This document shows positions 54,388-64,000 of a stretch of DNA of 64,000 bases, in pieces (the first letter of the stretch is position 1; each line of letters begins with the position of its first letter). Source of the DNA: Lacimicrobium alkaliphilum (GTDB lineage: Bacteria; Pseudomonadota; Gammaproteobacteria; Enterobacterales; Alteromonadaceae); assembly GCF_001466725.1 (NCBI RefSeq), contig NZ_CP013650.1, forward strand, positions 2,108,001 through 2,172,000, in the 5' to 3' direction. Under the pieces are notes generated by a model, which ran no database searches, had not been told where the DNA came from, and saw only the letters and a program-made list of their open reading frames with translations. The translations under genes and the position numbers were made by a program.

Positions 54388-55241
54388 CTACCCTTGTTGC
54401 AGAGCATGGATGCGCTTTTCAAGCGGCGGATGGCTGCGAAGCAGCTCTGCCACAGCAGATTTTCCGCGGATGCCAAAGGCCATGAGCGTACCGTCAAGGC
54501 GGGATTCCTGGCTGTATTTAAGTCTTTGCAGCGCAGCGATCATCTTATTGCGCCCCACCAATGCTGCAGAGCCAGCATCGGCGCGATATTCACGATGGCG
54601 GCTGAAGGCCATAACAATAATACTGGCCAGTATGCCAAATACCATTTCCAGAACAAATACTGTGGCCATATAGGCGAAAAATCCCCCTGATTATTATTGC
54701 CCCGTAATGCACTGGCGATAACCCGGGCAAAGAAAATGACAAAGGTATTGACCACCCCCTGAAGCAGGGTCATGGTGACCATATCGCCATTTGCGATATG
54801 GCTGATTTCATGAGCCAGTACACCCTCTACTTCGTCCTGGCGCATGTTTTCAAGCAAACCGGTAGATACTGCCACCAGGGCATTATTGCGGTTGGCACCG
54901 GTGGCAAAGGCATTCATATCCTCAGAGCGATACAGAGCCACCTCAGGCATACCGATATTGGCCTGCTTAGCCAGCCTGGCCACTGTCGAAACCAGCCATT
55001 GCTCTGTGGCATTGGCTGGCGTGTCGATCACATGAGCACCGGTGGAGCGCTTTGCGATCCATTTGGACATCAGCAAAGAGATAAACGCACCGCCAAAACC
55101 AAAGATGCTGGCAAATACCAACAGACCGGCATTGCCCCGCATATCCAGACCAAACAGCGGCATCACAATGTTAAGCACAATGCCCAGCACCAGTACCACA
55201 GCGAGGTTAGTGGCAATAAACAGCAGAATACGTTTCATCAT
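54388..55241 (-). pseudogene. htpX: Membrane zinc protease HtpX, split by a -1 frameshift
   Basis: HtpX is an inner-membrane quality-control protease. The N-terminal frame (55241 to about 54688) holds two transmembrane helices and the zinc motif [12 protein letters not shown]. The C-terminal frame (about 54685 to 54388) holds [16 protein letters not shown] and [16 protein letters not shown], which supplies the third zinc ligand. They are joined if one base is added at the run of five C at 54683-54687 (five G on the coding strand). Fused length would be 284 residues, close to the E. coli 293. As written, the product loses the third ligand and ends in an unrelated tail. Either a sequencing error in a homopolymer or a true mutation. 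Confidence 0.9.
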
Positions 55242-55403
55242 GTTACTCCAATGATAATCTTTGCTTTATATTGGGCCGGGACCGACGGTTTTCAAATGGT
55301 AAAACTGTGAGTAAATATTTCTCTGACTCAGCCACTCTGCTCGCTCCTGACTTATGGTGATGCCGGAGGTATACTGCCAATTTATACTAATCGTGGAGCA
55401 TTT

Positions 55404-56102
55404 ATGCAGCTACTAATGCTGAGCAGTTCGAAAGAAGGTCGTAGCGGCTTTCTGGAAACCGCCAGACCAATAATCATCCGGCACCTGCAAGATATCGATA
55501 AGCTGCTGTTTATACCCTATGCAGGGGTGACCCTGGACTGGGATGAATACACCCAAAAGGTGCAACAGGCGCTACCGGAAATTAAGGTAACCGGCATCCA
55601 TCAGCACAAGGATCCGGTAGCGGCAATCACACAGGCCAACGCCATCGCCACTGGTGGGGGCAATACCTTCAATCTGTTGAACGAGCTTTACAGGCATAAG
55701 TTGATCGCTCCGATTCAGCAGCAGGTTAAAAATGGCGTGCCTTATATTGGCTGGAGCGCTGGAGCAAATATCTGTGGTAACAGCATCCGCACCACTAACG
55801 ATATGCCGATTGTTGCGCCGCCCTCCTTTGATGCCCTGAATCTGGTGCCTTTTCAGATAAATCCCCATTACAGTGATTATCAGCCTCCCGGCTTCAACGG
55901 TGAAACCCGGGCCCAGCGTCTGGCGGAATTTATGCGACTGGAGCCCGCTATGCCCGTTGTGGCAATCCGTGAAGGGGGAGCCCTGTTGCGTGACAAAGAC
56001 ATTTTAACCCTGATAGGACCCCATACCGGCGTATTGTTCAAAGGCGGCGAGCAGCAGGAAATCCAATCGGGGCAGGATCTGTCCTGGCTTTTAGAATCAT
56101 AA
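55404..56102 (+). CDS. pepE: Alpha-aspartyl dipeptidase (peptidase E)
   Basis: A 232-residue cytosolic serine peptidase that cleaves N-terminal Asp dipeptides. GGGNTFNLL, the nucleophile serine in YIGWSAGANICG and the histidine segment NPHYSDY match PepE, a class I amidotransferase-like fold. GGAG precedes the ATG. It ends 9 bp before upp and probably shares its transcript. Confidence 0.93.
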   Translation: MQLLMLSSSKEGRSGFLETARPIIIRHLQDIDKLLFIPYAGVTLDWDEYTQKVQQALPEIKVTGIHQHKDPVAAITQANAIATGGGNTFNLLNELYRHKLIAPIQQQVKNGVPYIGWSAGANICGNSIRTTNDMPIVAPPSFDALNLVPFQINPHYSDYQPPGFNGETRAQRLAEFMRLEPAMPVVAIREGGALLRDKDILTLIGPHTGVLFKGGEQQEIQSGQDLSWLLES

Positions 56103-56111
56103 GGAACAACC

Positions 56112-56738
56112 ATGAAAGTTGTTGAAATCAATCATCCACTGGTAAAACACAAGGTTGGCTTGCTGCGTAAAGACGGCATCAGTACCCGTGAGTTTCGTCA
56201 ACTGGCCAGTGAAATCGGCAGCTTGCTGACTTATGAGGCCACTGCCGACCTGGCACTGGAAAAAACCCCGATTCAATGTTGGAGCGGTGAAATTATGGTG
56301 GATCAGATCCAGGGTAAGAAAGTCACTATTGTACCCATTTTACGGGCAGGACTGGGTATGCTGGATGGTGTTCTGGAACTGATCCCCAATGCCCGTATCA
56401 GCGTGGTGGGTATGTACAGGGATGAACAGAGTCTGAAACCTGTGTCTTACTTTCAGAAACTCAGTGCTGATCTGGATCAGCGCCTGGCGATTATCGTAGA
56501 CCCCATGCTGGCCACCGGCGGCTCCATGATTGCCACTATCGATCTGCTTAAACAACATGGCAGCACCCATATCAAGGCGCTGGTGCTGGTCGCTGCGCCG
56601 GAGGGAATTGCCGCGCTGGAAAAGGCTCATCCTGATATTGAACTTTATACCGCCGCCATCGATGAGTGTTTAAATGAACAGGGTTATATCCTGCCGGGCT
56701 TAGGTGATGCCGGTGATAAATTGTTTGGCACCAAGTAA
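56112..56738 (+). CDS. upp: Uracil phosphoribosyltransferase
   Basis: A 208-residue pyrimidine-salvage enzyme making UMP from uracil and PRPP. The start [18 protein letters not shown], the [13 protein letters not shown] segment and the PRPP loop [17 protein letters not shown] are characteristic. AAGGA precedes the ATG. The usual partner uraA is not adjacent; pepE is upstream. Confidence 0.96.
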   Translation: MKVVEINHPLVKHKVGLLRKDGISTREFRQLASEIGSLLTYEATADLALEKTPIQCWSGEIMVDQIQGKKVTIVPILRAGLGMLDGVLELIPNARISVVGMYRDEQSLKPVSYFQKLSADLDQRLAIIVDPMLATGGSMIATIDLLKQHGSTHIKALVLVAAPEGIAALEKAHPDIELYTAAIDECLNEQGYILPGLGDAGDKLFGTK

Positions 56739-56742
56739 CGGC

Positions 56743-56788
56743 TTAACGCTGAGACATCTGGCCGCAAAGCTTTGCGGATTCAGCTTAA
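56743..56788. terminator. Nested hairpin between convergent upp and bioD
   Basis: A perfect 16-bp palindrome CCGCAAAGCTTTGCGG (56762-56777) sits inside outer arms GCTGA (56748-56752) and TCAGC (56780-56784) with TTAA beyond. T runs are short. It probably ends transcripts from both sides. Confidence 0.5.
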
Positions 56789-57456
56789 AGCAGAGGCGTC
56801 AGATCAAGATATTGCTGGGCATGTTCAGGATCGTTGAGACGCGGGATATATCCTAAGAAAGGTGCGGTTAATCCCTGTTTAAGACTCTCCAGATTATCCT
56901 CAATATTGGCCATATCCAGTTCGACCTGATTGGCCACCCAACCCGCCAGTCTCAGACCGTCTTTTTCAATGGCCTCAGCGGTCAGCAGAGCATGATTAAG
57001 ACAGCCAAGACGTATACCCACTACCAGAATCACCTCCATCTCTTCCTGCCTGGCAAACTCCGACAGGTAAGTTCCCTCACCCAGAGGTAAACGCCAGCCC
57101 CCCGCTCCCTCGGTAAGAATAAAGTCGGGGTCGTGGCTCTTAAGCTCTGCGTAATGTTGATGTAACCTTGCCAGTTCAATTTTCTGACCCGCCTGCTCTG
57201 CAGCAATATGGGGCGCTATAGCCGGTTCAAAGGCATAAGGATTAACCTGCTGGTAGCTCAGATGAAGAGTGGAAGCTGCCTGAAGCGCCAGGGCATCGGC
57301 GTTTTGCAACCCGTGTGAGGACATTGCGCACCCGGACGCTACCGGCTTAAAGCCGATGGTCTTAAAGCGCCGGTAAGCAAGCTGGTGCAACATGCTTTCA
57401 CTGACAAAGGTTTTACCCACTTCGGTATCAGTGCCGGTAACAAAATAGCCTTTCAT
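56785..57456 (-). CDS. bioD: Dethiobiotin synthetase
   Basis: A 223-residue ATP-dependent carboxylase that closes the ureido ring of dethiobiotin. The P-loop GYFVTGTDTEVGKTFVSE, the lysine in GFKPVASGC and TEGAGGWRLPL are typical BioD motifs. It is the last gene of the minus-strand biotin operon, 19 bp after bioC. Confidence 0.95.
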   Translation of the reverse strand: MKGYFVTGTDTEVGKTFVSESMLHQLAYRRFKTIGFKPVASGCAMSSHGLQNADALALQAASTLHLSYQQVNPYAFEPAIAPHIAAEQAGQKIELARLHQHYAELKSHDPDFILTEGAGGWRLPLGEGTYLSEFARQEEMEVILVVGIRLGCLNHALLTAEAIEKDGLRLAGWVANQVELDMANIEDNLESLKQGLTAPFLGYIPRLNDPEHAQQYLDLTPLL

Positions 57457-57475
57457 ATTGGTTTTTGTGTCCCTG

Positions 57476-58248
57476 TTATTTTTGTATTCTCAAAAAAACA
57501 ACCTCGTAGCTGAGTGGCAAGCCCTCAGGTTGTGCAAAACTATCGCTATAGCAGGCCTGAAGCTGTTGCAGTTGTCTGCGGGACAAGGTTCGGCCGCCTG
57601 AGTTGATCAACACACTGGCCCCGATATCTTTGATCGAATGCAATACTGCAAAAATATCCTTGTGCCAGCTGATAAAGCGCTGCTGAGTGGCTGAACATCT
57701 GAATCCGGCCCTGCACGCTGCCTGATACATCGTTGCCTGTGGCTCAAAGGTATTAATATGTGCGCATTCACCCAGCCTCTGCCAGCTCAGATTAAGCTCT
57801 TTCAGGGAGCCCTGAGCCATAATGGCCAGGGTGCCGCCGGCACCGGGCTTCATTACCCGGAACAGCTCGGCCAGGACCTTGTCCAGCGGTCTGCACCATT
57901 GCAACGCCATGGAGGAAAACACACCATCAATACTGCTATCGGCAAAGGGCAGATTTTCTGCATCGGCCACCTGGAATGTTGTATTCGCCATACAATACCG
58001 CTGTCTGGCTACATCAATCATGCCACCGGCGATATCCACTCCAAGCACCTGCCTGGCTGATGCGGCCAGGAGCGCGCTGATTCTACCTGTGCCACAACCT
58101 AAATCCAGTACTATCCGTCACAATTTGTATGCAGTTCAAGGCCATATTGGGCAATCTGCCACTGCACTTTAGCCAGCTCCTCGTAGTGACAAGCCGCCTT
58201 ACTGAACTGACGGGCGATTCGGGTCTTGATATCAGTTTCAGCGTACAT
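57476..58248 (-). pseudogene. bioC: Malonyl-ACP O-methyltransferase BioC, split by a -1 frameshift
   Basis: BioC methylates malonyl-ACP to start pimelate synthesis. The start ATG at 58248 gives MYAETDIKTRIARQFSKAA and runs 45 codons to a TAG at 58111-58113. The methyltransferase core VLDLGCGTGRISALL continues in another frame from about 58117 to the stop at 57476. Adding one base near 58116-58119 (GAC-GG to GACC-GG on the coding strand) restores a 257-residue protein of normal length. The 190-residue frame starting at 58048 would lack the SAM-binding motif I and is not a real start. Either an assembly error or a true loss. Confidence 0.88.
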
Positions 58249-59401
58249 GGCTCAGACCTTTTGCTATCACATGAACCAGTTCGATGATATCGCTCTCTTT
58301 ATGGATAGCTGACAGGGTTACGCGTAACCTGGCCGCAGCTTCGGGAACAGTGGGAGCGCGCATAGCTCCTACCCAAAAGCCCTGTTGCCGGATAAATTCG
58401 GCAAGTTTCAGGGTTTTCTCAGAGGCACCAATGATCACCGGCTGAATCGCAGTATCAGAGGGACTCAGCGGCAGGCCGTCTGCCAGTGCCTGTTGGCAGA
58501 ATAAACGGATATTCTGCTGCAACTTATCCCTTCTCCACTGCTGTTTTTCAATCAATCTTAAGCTGGCAAGGGTAATCTGTGCCATCAGGGGTGACATGGA
58601 GGTACTGTAAATATAGTGGCGGCCAAAATTAAGCAGATACTCATGAAGCTGTGTGCTCAGAGCCAAAAAGGCGCCGCTTGTACCTACTGCCTTACCAAAG
58701 GTGGCCATCAGCACAGGCAATACCTGCTGACTGAGTGGTTCGGCCTCTGCTGTGCCCGCTCCGGTTTGCCCCAGCACACCAAAACCATGGGCATCATCCA
58801 GCATCAGCATGGCTCCGGCGTTAGTGGCGAGCGTCGCAATGTCCTTTATGAGCGCCTTATCACCGTCCATGCTGAATACCCCTTCTGTCATCACAAGGGT
58901 GTCTTGCTTACTGGTACGCAGCAGCCTTTTCAGATGGGATACATCATTATGGGCAAAACGCTTCAGCCTGGCTTTAGTTGCCAGGGCGCCGTCCAGCATC
59001 GAAGCGTGACTGAGTTTGTCCGCCAGAATCACCCCGCCATGGCGCATCAGAGTCTGGATCACCGCCTGATTTGCGCTGAAGCCAGAGTTAAACAACAACA
59101 CCCGCTCACGATTCAGGCGCTCACATAAATAATCTTCCAGTTGCCGGTGGCTGGCGGTATAGCCGGTAACCAGGGGGGAAGCACCGCTACCTGGACTGAA
59201 AACCGCTGCGGCATCACAGACGCTCTGCGTCAGGGCCTGTGACTGTGCCAGCCCCAGGTAATCATTTGAGGAAAAGTTGTGATACCAGTGGCCAGCTATT
59301 TTTACCCTGCCCGCTTCACTTTGCTCAATCAGGTGCTGCTGACGATACAGGTGCCGTGTCGCTCTGTCGGCTAAATCGGCGGCAATAAATTCAAAACTCA
59401 T
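58238..59401 (-). CDS. bioF: 8-amino-7-oxononanoate synthase
   Basis: A 387-residue PLP enzyme that condenses pimeloyl-ACP with alanine. SSNDYLGLAQSQ, DDAHGFGVLG and the PLP lysine in MATFGKAVGTSGAF are present. I take the ATG at 59401; the longer frame uses a TTG at 59407. Its end overlaps bioC by 11 bp. It is the second gene of bioB-bioF-bioC-bioD. Confidence 0.95.
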   Translation of the reverse strand: MSFEFIAADLADRATRHLYRQQHLIEQSEAGRVKIAGHWYHNFSSNDYLGLAQSQALTQSVCDAAAVFSPGSGASPLVTGYTASHRQLEDYLCERLNRERVLLFNSGFSANQAVIQTLMRHGGVILADKLSHASMLDGALATKARLKRFAHNDVSHLKRLLRTSKQDTLVMTEGVFSMDGDKALIKDIATLATNAGAMLMLDDAHGFGVLGQTGAGTAEAEPLSQQVLPVLMATFGKAVGTSGAFLALSTQLHEYLLNFGRHYIYSTSMSPLMAQITLASLRLIEKQQWRRDKLQQNIRLFCQQALADGLPLSPSDTAIQPVIIGASEKTLKLAEFIRQQGFWVGAMRAPTVPEAAARLRVTLSAIHKESDIIELVHVIAKGLSHVR

Positions 59402-59461
59402 GATCAATCCGATAAAGCCGCGTAACAGCGGCCAGGTTACTCAGCGGTGAGATCAGCCAGT

Positions 59462-60511
59462 TCAGACACTGGCATCATAGAAAAGTGCGTCGGTTTTCTG
59501 GCTGTTCAGAGTATCTATCAGCACCGCTTCATGGGCTTCATCGGAATACTCCCTGCTGCGCTCGGTATTAATGCCAAGTTTGTTAAACAGCCTGACATCA
59601 GAGTCTTCTTCGGGGTTGGATGTGGTCAGCAGCTTGCAGCCGTAAAAAATCGAGTTGGCGCCGGCAAAAAAGCACAGTGCCTGCATCTGTTCATTCATGG
59701 CTTCACGACCGGCAGAAAGCCGAACATGGCTTTTGGGCATCATAATACGGGCGACGGCAATGGTGCGGATAAATTCAAAGTCATCCAGATCTTCTACCTG
59801 ATCCAGCGGCGTTCCCTCAACCTTAACCAGCATATTGATCGGGACGCTTTCAGGTTGTTGTTCAAGATTGGCCAGTTGTACTAACAGGCCCGCTCTGTCA
59901 TTGGCGCTTTCACCCATACCAACGATACCGCCGGAACATACATTCATGCCTGCAGAGCGCACGTTATCCAGCGTGTCCAGACGATCCTGATAAGTCCGGG
60001 TGCTGATGATTTCACCGTAAAACTCCGGTGAGGTGTCCAGATTATGATTGTAGTAATCCAGACCGGCGTCTTTTAACATCATCGCCTGCTCGCGGCTGAG
60101 CATACCCAGGGTCATACAGGTTTCCAGACCCAGCGCCTTGACCCCTTTAATCATTTCCATCACATAAGGCATATCCCGGTCTTTTGGGTTACGCCAGGCG
60201 GCCCCCATGCAAAAACGGGTAGAGCCAGCCTGTTTGGCTTCCTTGGCCCGCTCAAGCACCTTTTCCACTTCCATCAGCCGCTCTTTCTCCAGCCCGGTAT
60301 CATAACGGGCACTTTGTGGGCAGTATTTACAATCCTCAGGGCAGGCACCGGTTTTAATCGACAGCAAGGTACTGACCTGCACTTCATTGGGATTAAAATG
60401 CTGACGGTGAACCATCTGTGCCTGGAATAACAGGTCATTAAAGGGCAACGCGAAAAGCTTACGTACTTCTGCCGTTGTCCAGTCGTGGCGGATTTGTGCT
60501 GATGCCTGCAT
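59462..60511 (-). CDS. bioB: Biotin synthase
   Basis: A 349-residue radical-SAM enzyme inserting sulfur into dethiobiotin. The cluster motif [14 protein letters not shown], the [13 protein letters not shown] segment and the 2Fe-2S ligands are as in E. coli BioB. AAAGGA precedes the ATG. It heads the minus-strand operon and is divergent from bioA across a 104-bp gap with a BirA-like dyad. Confidence 0.97.
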   Translation of the reverse strand: MQASAQIRHDWTTAEVRKLFALPFNDLLFQAQMVHRQHFNPNEVQVSTLLSIKTGACPEDCKYCPQSARYDTGLEKERLMEVEKVLERAKEAKQAGSTRFCMGAAWRNPKDRDMPYVMEMIKGVKALGLETCMTLGMLSREQAMMLKDAGLDYYNHNLDTSPEFYGEIISTRTYQDRLDTLDNVRSAGMNVCSGGIVGMGESANDRAGLLVQLANLEQQPESVPINMLVKVEGTPLDQVEDLDDFEFIRTIAVARIMMPKSHVRLSAGREAMNEQMQALCFFAGANSIFYGCKLLTTSNPEEDSDVRLFNKLGINTERSREYSDEAHEAVLIDTLNSQKTDALFYDASV

Positions 60512-60565
60512 GGGGATTCCTTTACTTCAAAATTTAGCTCCAGTAGTCTAAGCGCGAGCCCTGAG

Positions 60566-60598
60566 TTGTCAACTTGTTTCATTCTTTTAACTTTACAT
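60566..60598. promoter_or_regulatory. Candidate BirA operator between bioB and bioA
   Basis: TTGTCAACT (60566-60574) and ACTTTACAT (60590-60598) are separated by 15 bp and resemble TTGTAAACC-N14/15-GGTTTACAA, with 7 of 9 and 6 of 9 matches. The position between divergent bio genes is where BirA acts in enterobacteria. The match is moderate. Confidence 0.5.
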
Positions 60599-60615
60599 CT
60601 GGTTAAATAATAATC

Positions 60616-61884
60616 ATGGATTTATCTTTCGATCAGCGCCATATCTGGCATCCTTATACCTCAGCCATTAATCCACTGCCTTGTTATCCGGTTGCCCGGG
60701 CAGAAGGTGTATATATTGAATTAGAAAGCGGTGAAAAACTGATCGACGGCATGGCCTCCTGGTGGGCGGCGATCCATGGTTACAACCACCCTCAGCTGAA
60801 TCAGGCTGCACATCAGCAAATCGACAACATGGCCCATGTGATGTTTGGCGGCCTGACCCATGAACCTGCAATTTCCTTGTGTAGAAAACTTATTGAACTC
60901 ACCCCGGATGGCCTGGAACGGGTATTCCTGGCAGATTCCGGCTCGGTTTCTGTGGAAGTGGCAATGAAGATGGCACTGCAATTCTGGGCCTGTCAGGGCA
61001 ATCAACATAAAAACCGCTTCTTAAGTCCGCGTAATGGCTACCACGGCGATACTTTCGCTGCCATGTCGGTGTGTGATCCAATCAATGGCATGCACAGTCT
61101 GTTTTCAGAGGTGCTCAGCCATCAGATCTTTGCACCGGCTCCGCAAACCCGTTTCGATCAGCTCTGGAATGAAGATGATATCGCGCCGCTGGCACAATTG
61201 ATGGAGCAGCATCATCATCAGATTGCCGCCCTGATTCTGGAACCTGTGGTTCAGGGCGCAGGCGGCATGCGTATCTATCACCCGGAATATTTGCGTCGTT
61301 GTCGTCAGCTATGTGATGAATATGATGTGCTGTTGATTTGCGATGAGATCGCTACCGGTTTTGGCCGCACCGGCAAGCTGTTTGCCTGCGAACATGCCCA
61401 GATCAGCCCGGATATTCTGTGTCTGGGTAAGGCGCTGACCGGCGGTTATATGACCCTGGCAGCTACCCTGTGCAGTGAAGATGTGGCTATGGGGGTGTGT
61501 CAGGGCAGCCCCGGCGTGTTTATGCACGGCCCCACCTATATGGGGAATCCGCTGGCTTGTGCGGTGGCCAATGCCAGTCTGGATATTATTGCCCAGGGCA
61601 GCTGGCAACAGCAGGTTACGGATATTGAAACACAGCTTAAACAGCAACTGCTGCCACTGGCAGAGCTCGATGCCGTTGCCGATACCAGAGTGCTAGGTGC
61701 AATCGGTGTAGTCGAAACCCATCATCCGGTGGATGTGGCCAGAATTCAGCAACATTTTGTGCGCCAGGGCGTATGGATCCGCCCCTTTGGTAAACTGGTG
61801 TATATCATGCCGCCTTATATTATTTCGCCGGAGCAGCTTGAACGTCTTATTGGTGCTATCCAGACCGCGTTGCAAAATCACTAG
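60616..61884 (+). CDS. bioA: Adenosylmethionine-8-amino-7-oxononanoate transaminase
   Basis: A 422-residue class III aminotransferase using SAM as amino donor to make 7,8-diaminopelargonate. HIWHPYTSAINPLPCYPV, GMASWWAAIHGYNHP, ICDEIATGFGRTGKLFACEH and the PLP lysine in CLGKALTGGYMT are present. It is divergent from the bioBFCD operon, the standard gammaproteobacterial layout. No clear ribosome-binding site is visible before the ATG. Confidence 0.96.
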   Translation: MDLSFDQRHIWHPYTSAINPLPCYPVARAEGVYIELESGEKLIDGMASWWAAIHGYNHPQLNQAAHQQIDNMAHVMFGGLTHEPAISLCRKLIELTPDGLERVFLADSGSVSVEVAMKMALQFWACQGNQHKNRFLSPRNGYHGDTFAAMSVCDPINGMHSLFSEVLSHQIFAPAPQTRFDQLWNEDDIAPLAQLMEQHHHQIAALILEPVVQGAGGMRIYHPEYLRRCRQLCDEYDVLLICDEIATGFGRTGKLFACEHAQISPDILCLGKALTGGYMTLAATLCSEDVAMGVCQGSPGVFMHGPTYMGNPLACAVANASLDIIAQGSWQQQVTDIETQLKQQLLPLAELDAVADTRVLGAIGVVETHHPVDVARIQQHFVRQGVWIRPFGKLVYIMPPYIISPEQLERLIGAIQTALQNH

Positions 61885-61909
61885 GGCCTGTTTATCTTCC
61901 ATATTCGTC

Positions 61910-62299
61910 TCAGATAAACTCCCATATCAGCCACAGCAGGCTGGCCAGAGTACCGATAAACAGAAAAAACAGATTCAGCCACAGCCCGTCATTGCGACGG
62001 CGGGCTCGTTTTGCTCTGATGATCAGAGCCGCGACACTGAGCAGGAAACAACCTCCCAGCAGCAGCAACAATATCAGCGTCATGGGCGCATCCCAGAAGT
62101 CCCGGCTGTTGACATTTTTATAGTCGAAAAAGCCGGGGGAAATCTCCGGGCGGGCATAATGAAATACCAGCATGGCAATGACAAACAGACACCAGCCCAA
62201 TATCACGCCAATACTGAGAACACGGTACAAGGTGTCTTTTTTTGCCGGAGTATGACGGCGATCGACGCCGTCCCAGTGGTTATCTTCTTTATTCATCAT
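61910..62299 (-). CDS. Hypothetical three-span membrane protein
   Basis: A 129-residue protein with a soluble N-terminus containing HWDGVDRRHTPAKK and three hydrophobic segments (about 27-48, 70-92 and 105-127). I do not recognise a named family. The frame extends to a TTG at 62329; the ATGs at 62299 and 62296 are more likely starts. It is convergent with bioA and divergent from asnS. Confidence 0.6.
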   Translation of the reverse strand: MMNKEDNHWDGVDRRHTPAKKDTLYRVLSIGVILGWCLFVIAMLVFHYARPEISPGFFDYKNVNSRDFWDAPMTLILLLLLGGCFLLSVAALIIRAKRARRRNDGLWLNLFFLFIGTLASLLWLIWEFI

Positions 62300-62491
62300 G
62301 GATTTTGCTTGAGTCTGCCAGCCAGCCAAGTAAGATTACAGGCCTTATCCGGCACAGGTGCGAACATCTTATATTCTACCCGTGTCTGAGATAACCTGAA
62401 ATATTACCATTTGATAAAATTTTTCAGAATTTTCAAATAATTATAGAACATATTAGCAGGATCCCTGCGCGGGATCGCACGGAGAGGTTAG

Positions 62492-63889
62492 ATGGCGCAT
62501 ACCCCAGTAGTTGATATTCTCAAGGGTCAGCACGCACAAGGTGCAACAGTAACGGTAAAAGGCTGGGTTCGTACCCGCCGTGATTCTAAAGCCGGACTGT
62601 CTTTTATTGCCCTGCATGATGGCAGTTGTTTCGATCCTGTTCAGGTGATTGCCCTCAATAATCTGGAGAATTATCAGCAGGTGCAAAAACTGACCACAGG
62701 ATGTTCGGTTGCCGTTACCGGCACGGTGAAAGCCTCAGAAGGACAAGGTCAGGCGCTTGAGATTGAAGCGACACAGATAGAGGTGTTGGGCTGGGTAGAA
62801 AATCCTGATACTTACCCGATGGCGGCAAAACGTCACAGTGTGGAGTTTTTGCGCGAACATGCGCACCTGCGCCCCCGTACTAATGTGATAGGTGCAGTGA
62901 CCCGTATTCGTAACTGTTTGTCACAGGCCATTCATCGCTTTTTCCATGAGCGCGGCTATTTCTGGATCAGCACCCCTATTGTTACCGCCAGCGACTGTGA
63001 AGGTGCAGGAGAAATGTTCAGGGTGTCGACCCTGGATATGCTTAACCTGCCTAAGGATGACAAAGGTCAGGTGGATTTTTCTCAGGATTTCTTCGGTAAA
63101 GAAGCCTTTTTGACTGTGTCCGGGCAGTTAAACGTAGAAACCTTTGCCTGTGCCATGTCTAAGGTTTACACCTTTGGGCCCACATTCAGGGCAGAAAACT
63201 CCAATACCAGCCGCCATCTTGCTGAATTCTGGATGATTGAACCTGAAGTGGCCTTTGCCGATCTCAGTGATATCGCCCACCTGGCTGAAGATATGCTCAA
63301 GTACGTGTTCAAAGCCGTACTCGAAGAGCGTGCTGATGATATGGCCTTTTTTGCTCAGCGCATTAATAAGGATGCTATCAGCCGCCTGGAAAAAGTAATT
63401 GATCAGGATTTTGTGCGCATGGACTACACCGACGCCATTAATATCCTGCAAAAATCCGGTAAGAAATTTGAATTCCCGGTGGCCTGGGGTGTGGATCTGT
63501 CCTCCGAGCACGAACGCTATCTTGCCGAGGAGCATGTGGGTGCGCCAATCATTATGCAGAACTACCCCAAAGACATTAAAGCCTTCTATATGCGTATCAA
63601 CGACGATAATAAAACCGTAGCCGCCATGGACGTACTGGCGCCCGGCATTGGTGAAATTATCGGTGGTTCACAGCGTGAAGAAAGACTGGATGTGTTTGAC
63701 CGGCGCTTAGAAGAAATGGGCCTGGATAAGGAAGACTACAGCTGGTACCGCGATCTGCGCCGCTATGGCACTGTACCTCACTCCGGATTCGGACTGGGCT
63801 TTGAGCGCCTGGTAGCCTATGTGACCGGCATGCAGAACGTTCGGGATGTGATCCCCTTCCCGCGCACGCCAGGCAGCGCCAGCTACTGA
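62492..63889 (+). CDS. asnS: Asparaginyl-tRNA synthetase
   Basis: A 465-residue class IIb aminoacyl-tRNA synthetase charging tRNA-Asn. An OB-fold anticodon domain (about 15-110, [19 protein letters not shown]) is followed by the catalytic core with motif 2 ([20 protein letters not shown]) and motif 3 ([15 protein letters not shown]). GGAGAGG precedes the ATG. A hairpin with a T-rich tail follows. Confidence 0.98.
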   Translation: MAHTPVVDILKGQHAQGATVTVKGWVRTRRDSKAGLSFIALHDGSCFDPVQVIALNNLENYQQVQKLTTGCSVAVTGTVKASEGQGQALEIEATQIEVLGWVENPDTYPMAAKRHSVEFLREHAHLRPRTNVIGAVTRIRNCLSQAIHRFFHERGYFWISTPIVTASDCEGAGEMFRVSTLDMLNLPKDDKGQVDFSQDFFGKEAFLTVSGQLNVETFACAMSKVYTFGPTFRAENSNTSRHLAEFWMIEPEVAFADLSDIAHLAEDMLKYVFKAVLEERADDMAFFAQRINKDAISRLEKVIDQDFVRMDYTDAINILQKSGKKFEFPVAWGVDLSSEHERYLAEEHVGAPIIMQNYPKDIKAFYMRINDDNKTVAAMDVLAPGIGEIIGGSQREERLDVFDRRLEEMGLDKEDYSWYRDLRRYGTVPHSGFGLGFERLVAYVTGMQNVRDVIPFPRTPGSASY

Positions 63890-63943
63890 GCTTTAAAAAA
63901 ATACATAGAAAACCCAGTTCCTATGTTTCTAAGATAGAATATA

Positions 63944-63984
63944 AGCCCTGTTAAGGTTTTATTACACCGATAAACAACAGGGCT
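63944..63984 (+). terminator. Hairpin after asnS
   Basis: AGCCCTGTT and AACAGGGCT form a perfect 9-bp stem with a 23-nt loop, followed by ATATTTTTATA. An extra short stem ACATAG/CTATGT lies at 63903-63926. The loop is long for a terminator. Confidence 0.5.
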
Positions 63985-64000
63985 ATATTTTTATAGGCTA

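Noticed and set aside
54660..54690. Programmed -1 ribosomal frameshift in htpX
   Set aside because: The zero-frame codons at the junction do not form a canonical X-XXY-YYZ slippery site with good re-pairing, and HtpX is not known to use frameshifting; an indel at a homopolymer is simpler.
57476..58048. A complete 190-residue methyltransferase starting at 58048
   Set aside because: The motif VLDLGCGTG lies upstream in the same frame and the true N-terminus is in another frame, so this is the C-terminal part of a frameshifted bioC.
1..64000. CRISPR arrays, tRNA or rRNA genes, prophage or toxin-antitoxin modules
   Set aside because: No regularly spaced repeats, cloverleaf genes, phage structural genes or paired small toxin-antitoxin genes were recognised.

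Overview
The window looks like a chromosomal segment from a marine or brackish gammaproteobacterium of the order Alteromonadales, most likely the Alteromonadaceae (Alteromonas/Bowmanella/Lacimicrobium-like). This rests on gene content and order: a ccoNOQP-ccoH-ccoI-ccoS-fnr-uspE-ttcA run, a Shewanella/Alteromonas-type N-acetylglucosamine (GlcNAc) locus with a LacI-type NagR, many large TonB/GGDEF/TPR proteins, a HiPIP and a class II DAHP synthase. Genes are dense on both strands. I saw no tRNA, rRNA, CRISPR array, insertion sequence or prophage.

Layout. 1-2.3 kb: the 5' part of an MBL-fold ribonuclease-like gene, an L,D-transpeptidase, a murein-lipoprotein-like gene with a C-terminal lysine (a plausible enzyme-substrate pair) and a DUF1840 gene. 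2.3-2.8 kb: a 497-bp non-coding stretch with several inverted repeats. 2.8-9.7 kb: TPR-GGDEF cyclase, HiPIP, class II amidotransferase, DUF3365 haem protein, DUF2165 membrane protein, CPA2 antiporter and a small anchored protein. 9.7-20.2 kb: the microaerobic respiration block, with the cbb3 oxidase, its assembly genes, FNR, UspE, a DUF4112 protein and TtcA; FNR-like boxes lie before ccoN and uspE. 20.2-24.9 kb (minus strand): DUF2987, Bax-like glucosaminidase, membrane protein, LysE exporter, CobB and the LacI regulator.

24.9-38.0 kb is the accessory-looking core, a GlcNAc/chitin regulon. The LacI gene (nagR) is divergent from a 989-residue TonB-dependent receptor. Then come two flavin-dependent halogenase-like genes (tail to tail), a SapC-family gene and the catabolic operon nagK-nagB(II)-nagA-nagP-nagX. 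The same 18-bp palindromic operator (AATGACARCGYTRTCATY) occurs before the receptor (twice), in the gap between the second halogenase and sapC, and twice before nagK. One copy sits inside a perfect 40-bp palindrome. The operators therefore join catabolic genes of known function to the receptor/halogenase/SapC set, whose biochemical purpose is unknown. This is the best candidate for an undescribed system here.

38-54 kb: DJ-1/PfpI-like exported protein with a two-component system, PPK2, VOC protein, DUF4010 membrane protein, YgiQ radical-SAM protein, the divergent ppsA/ppsR pair, a second GGDEF protein, class II DAHP synthase, BtuC/BtuD-like ABC genes and a low-molecular-weight tyrosine phosphatase. 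54-64 kb: htpX (frameshifted), pepE, upp, the biotin genes bioBF(C)D divergent from bioA, a small membrane protein and asnS. htpX and bioC each carry an apparent one-base deletion, 3.4 kb apart, so either the assembly has errors here or both genes are decaying.

Starts were chosen from ribosome-binding sites, overlaps and family N-termini, and several differ from the longest possible reading frame. All family assignments come from recognising motifs by eye; no database search was run.
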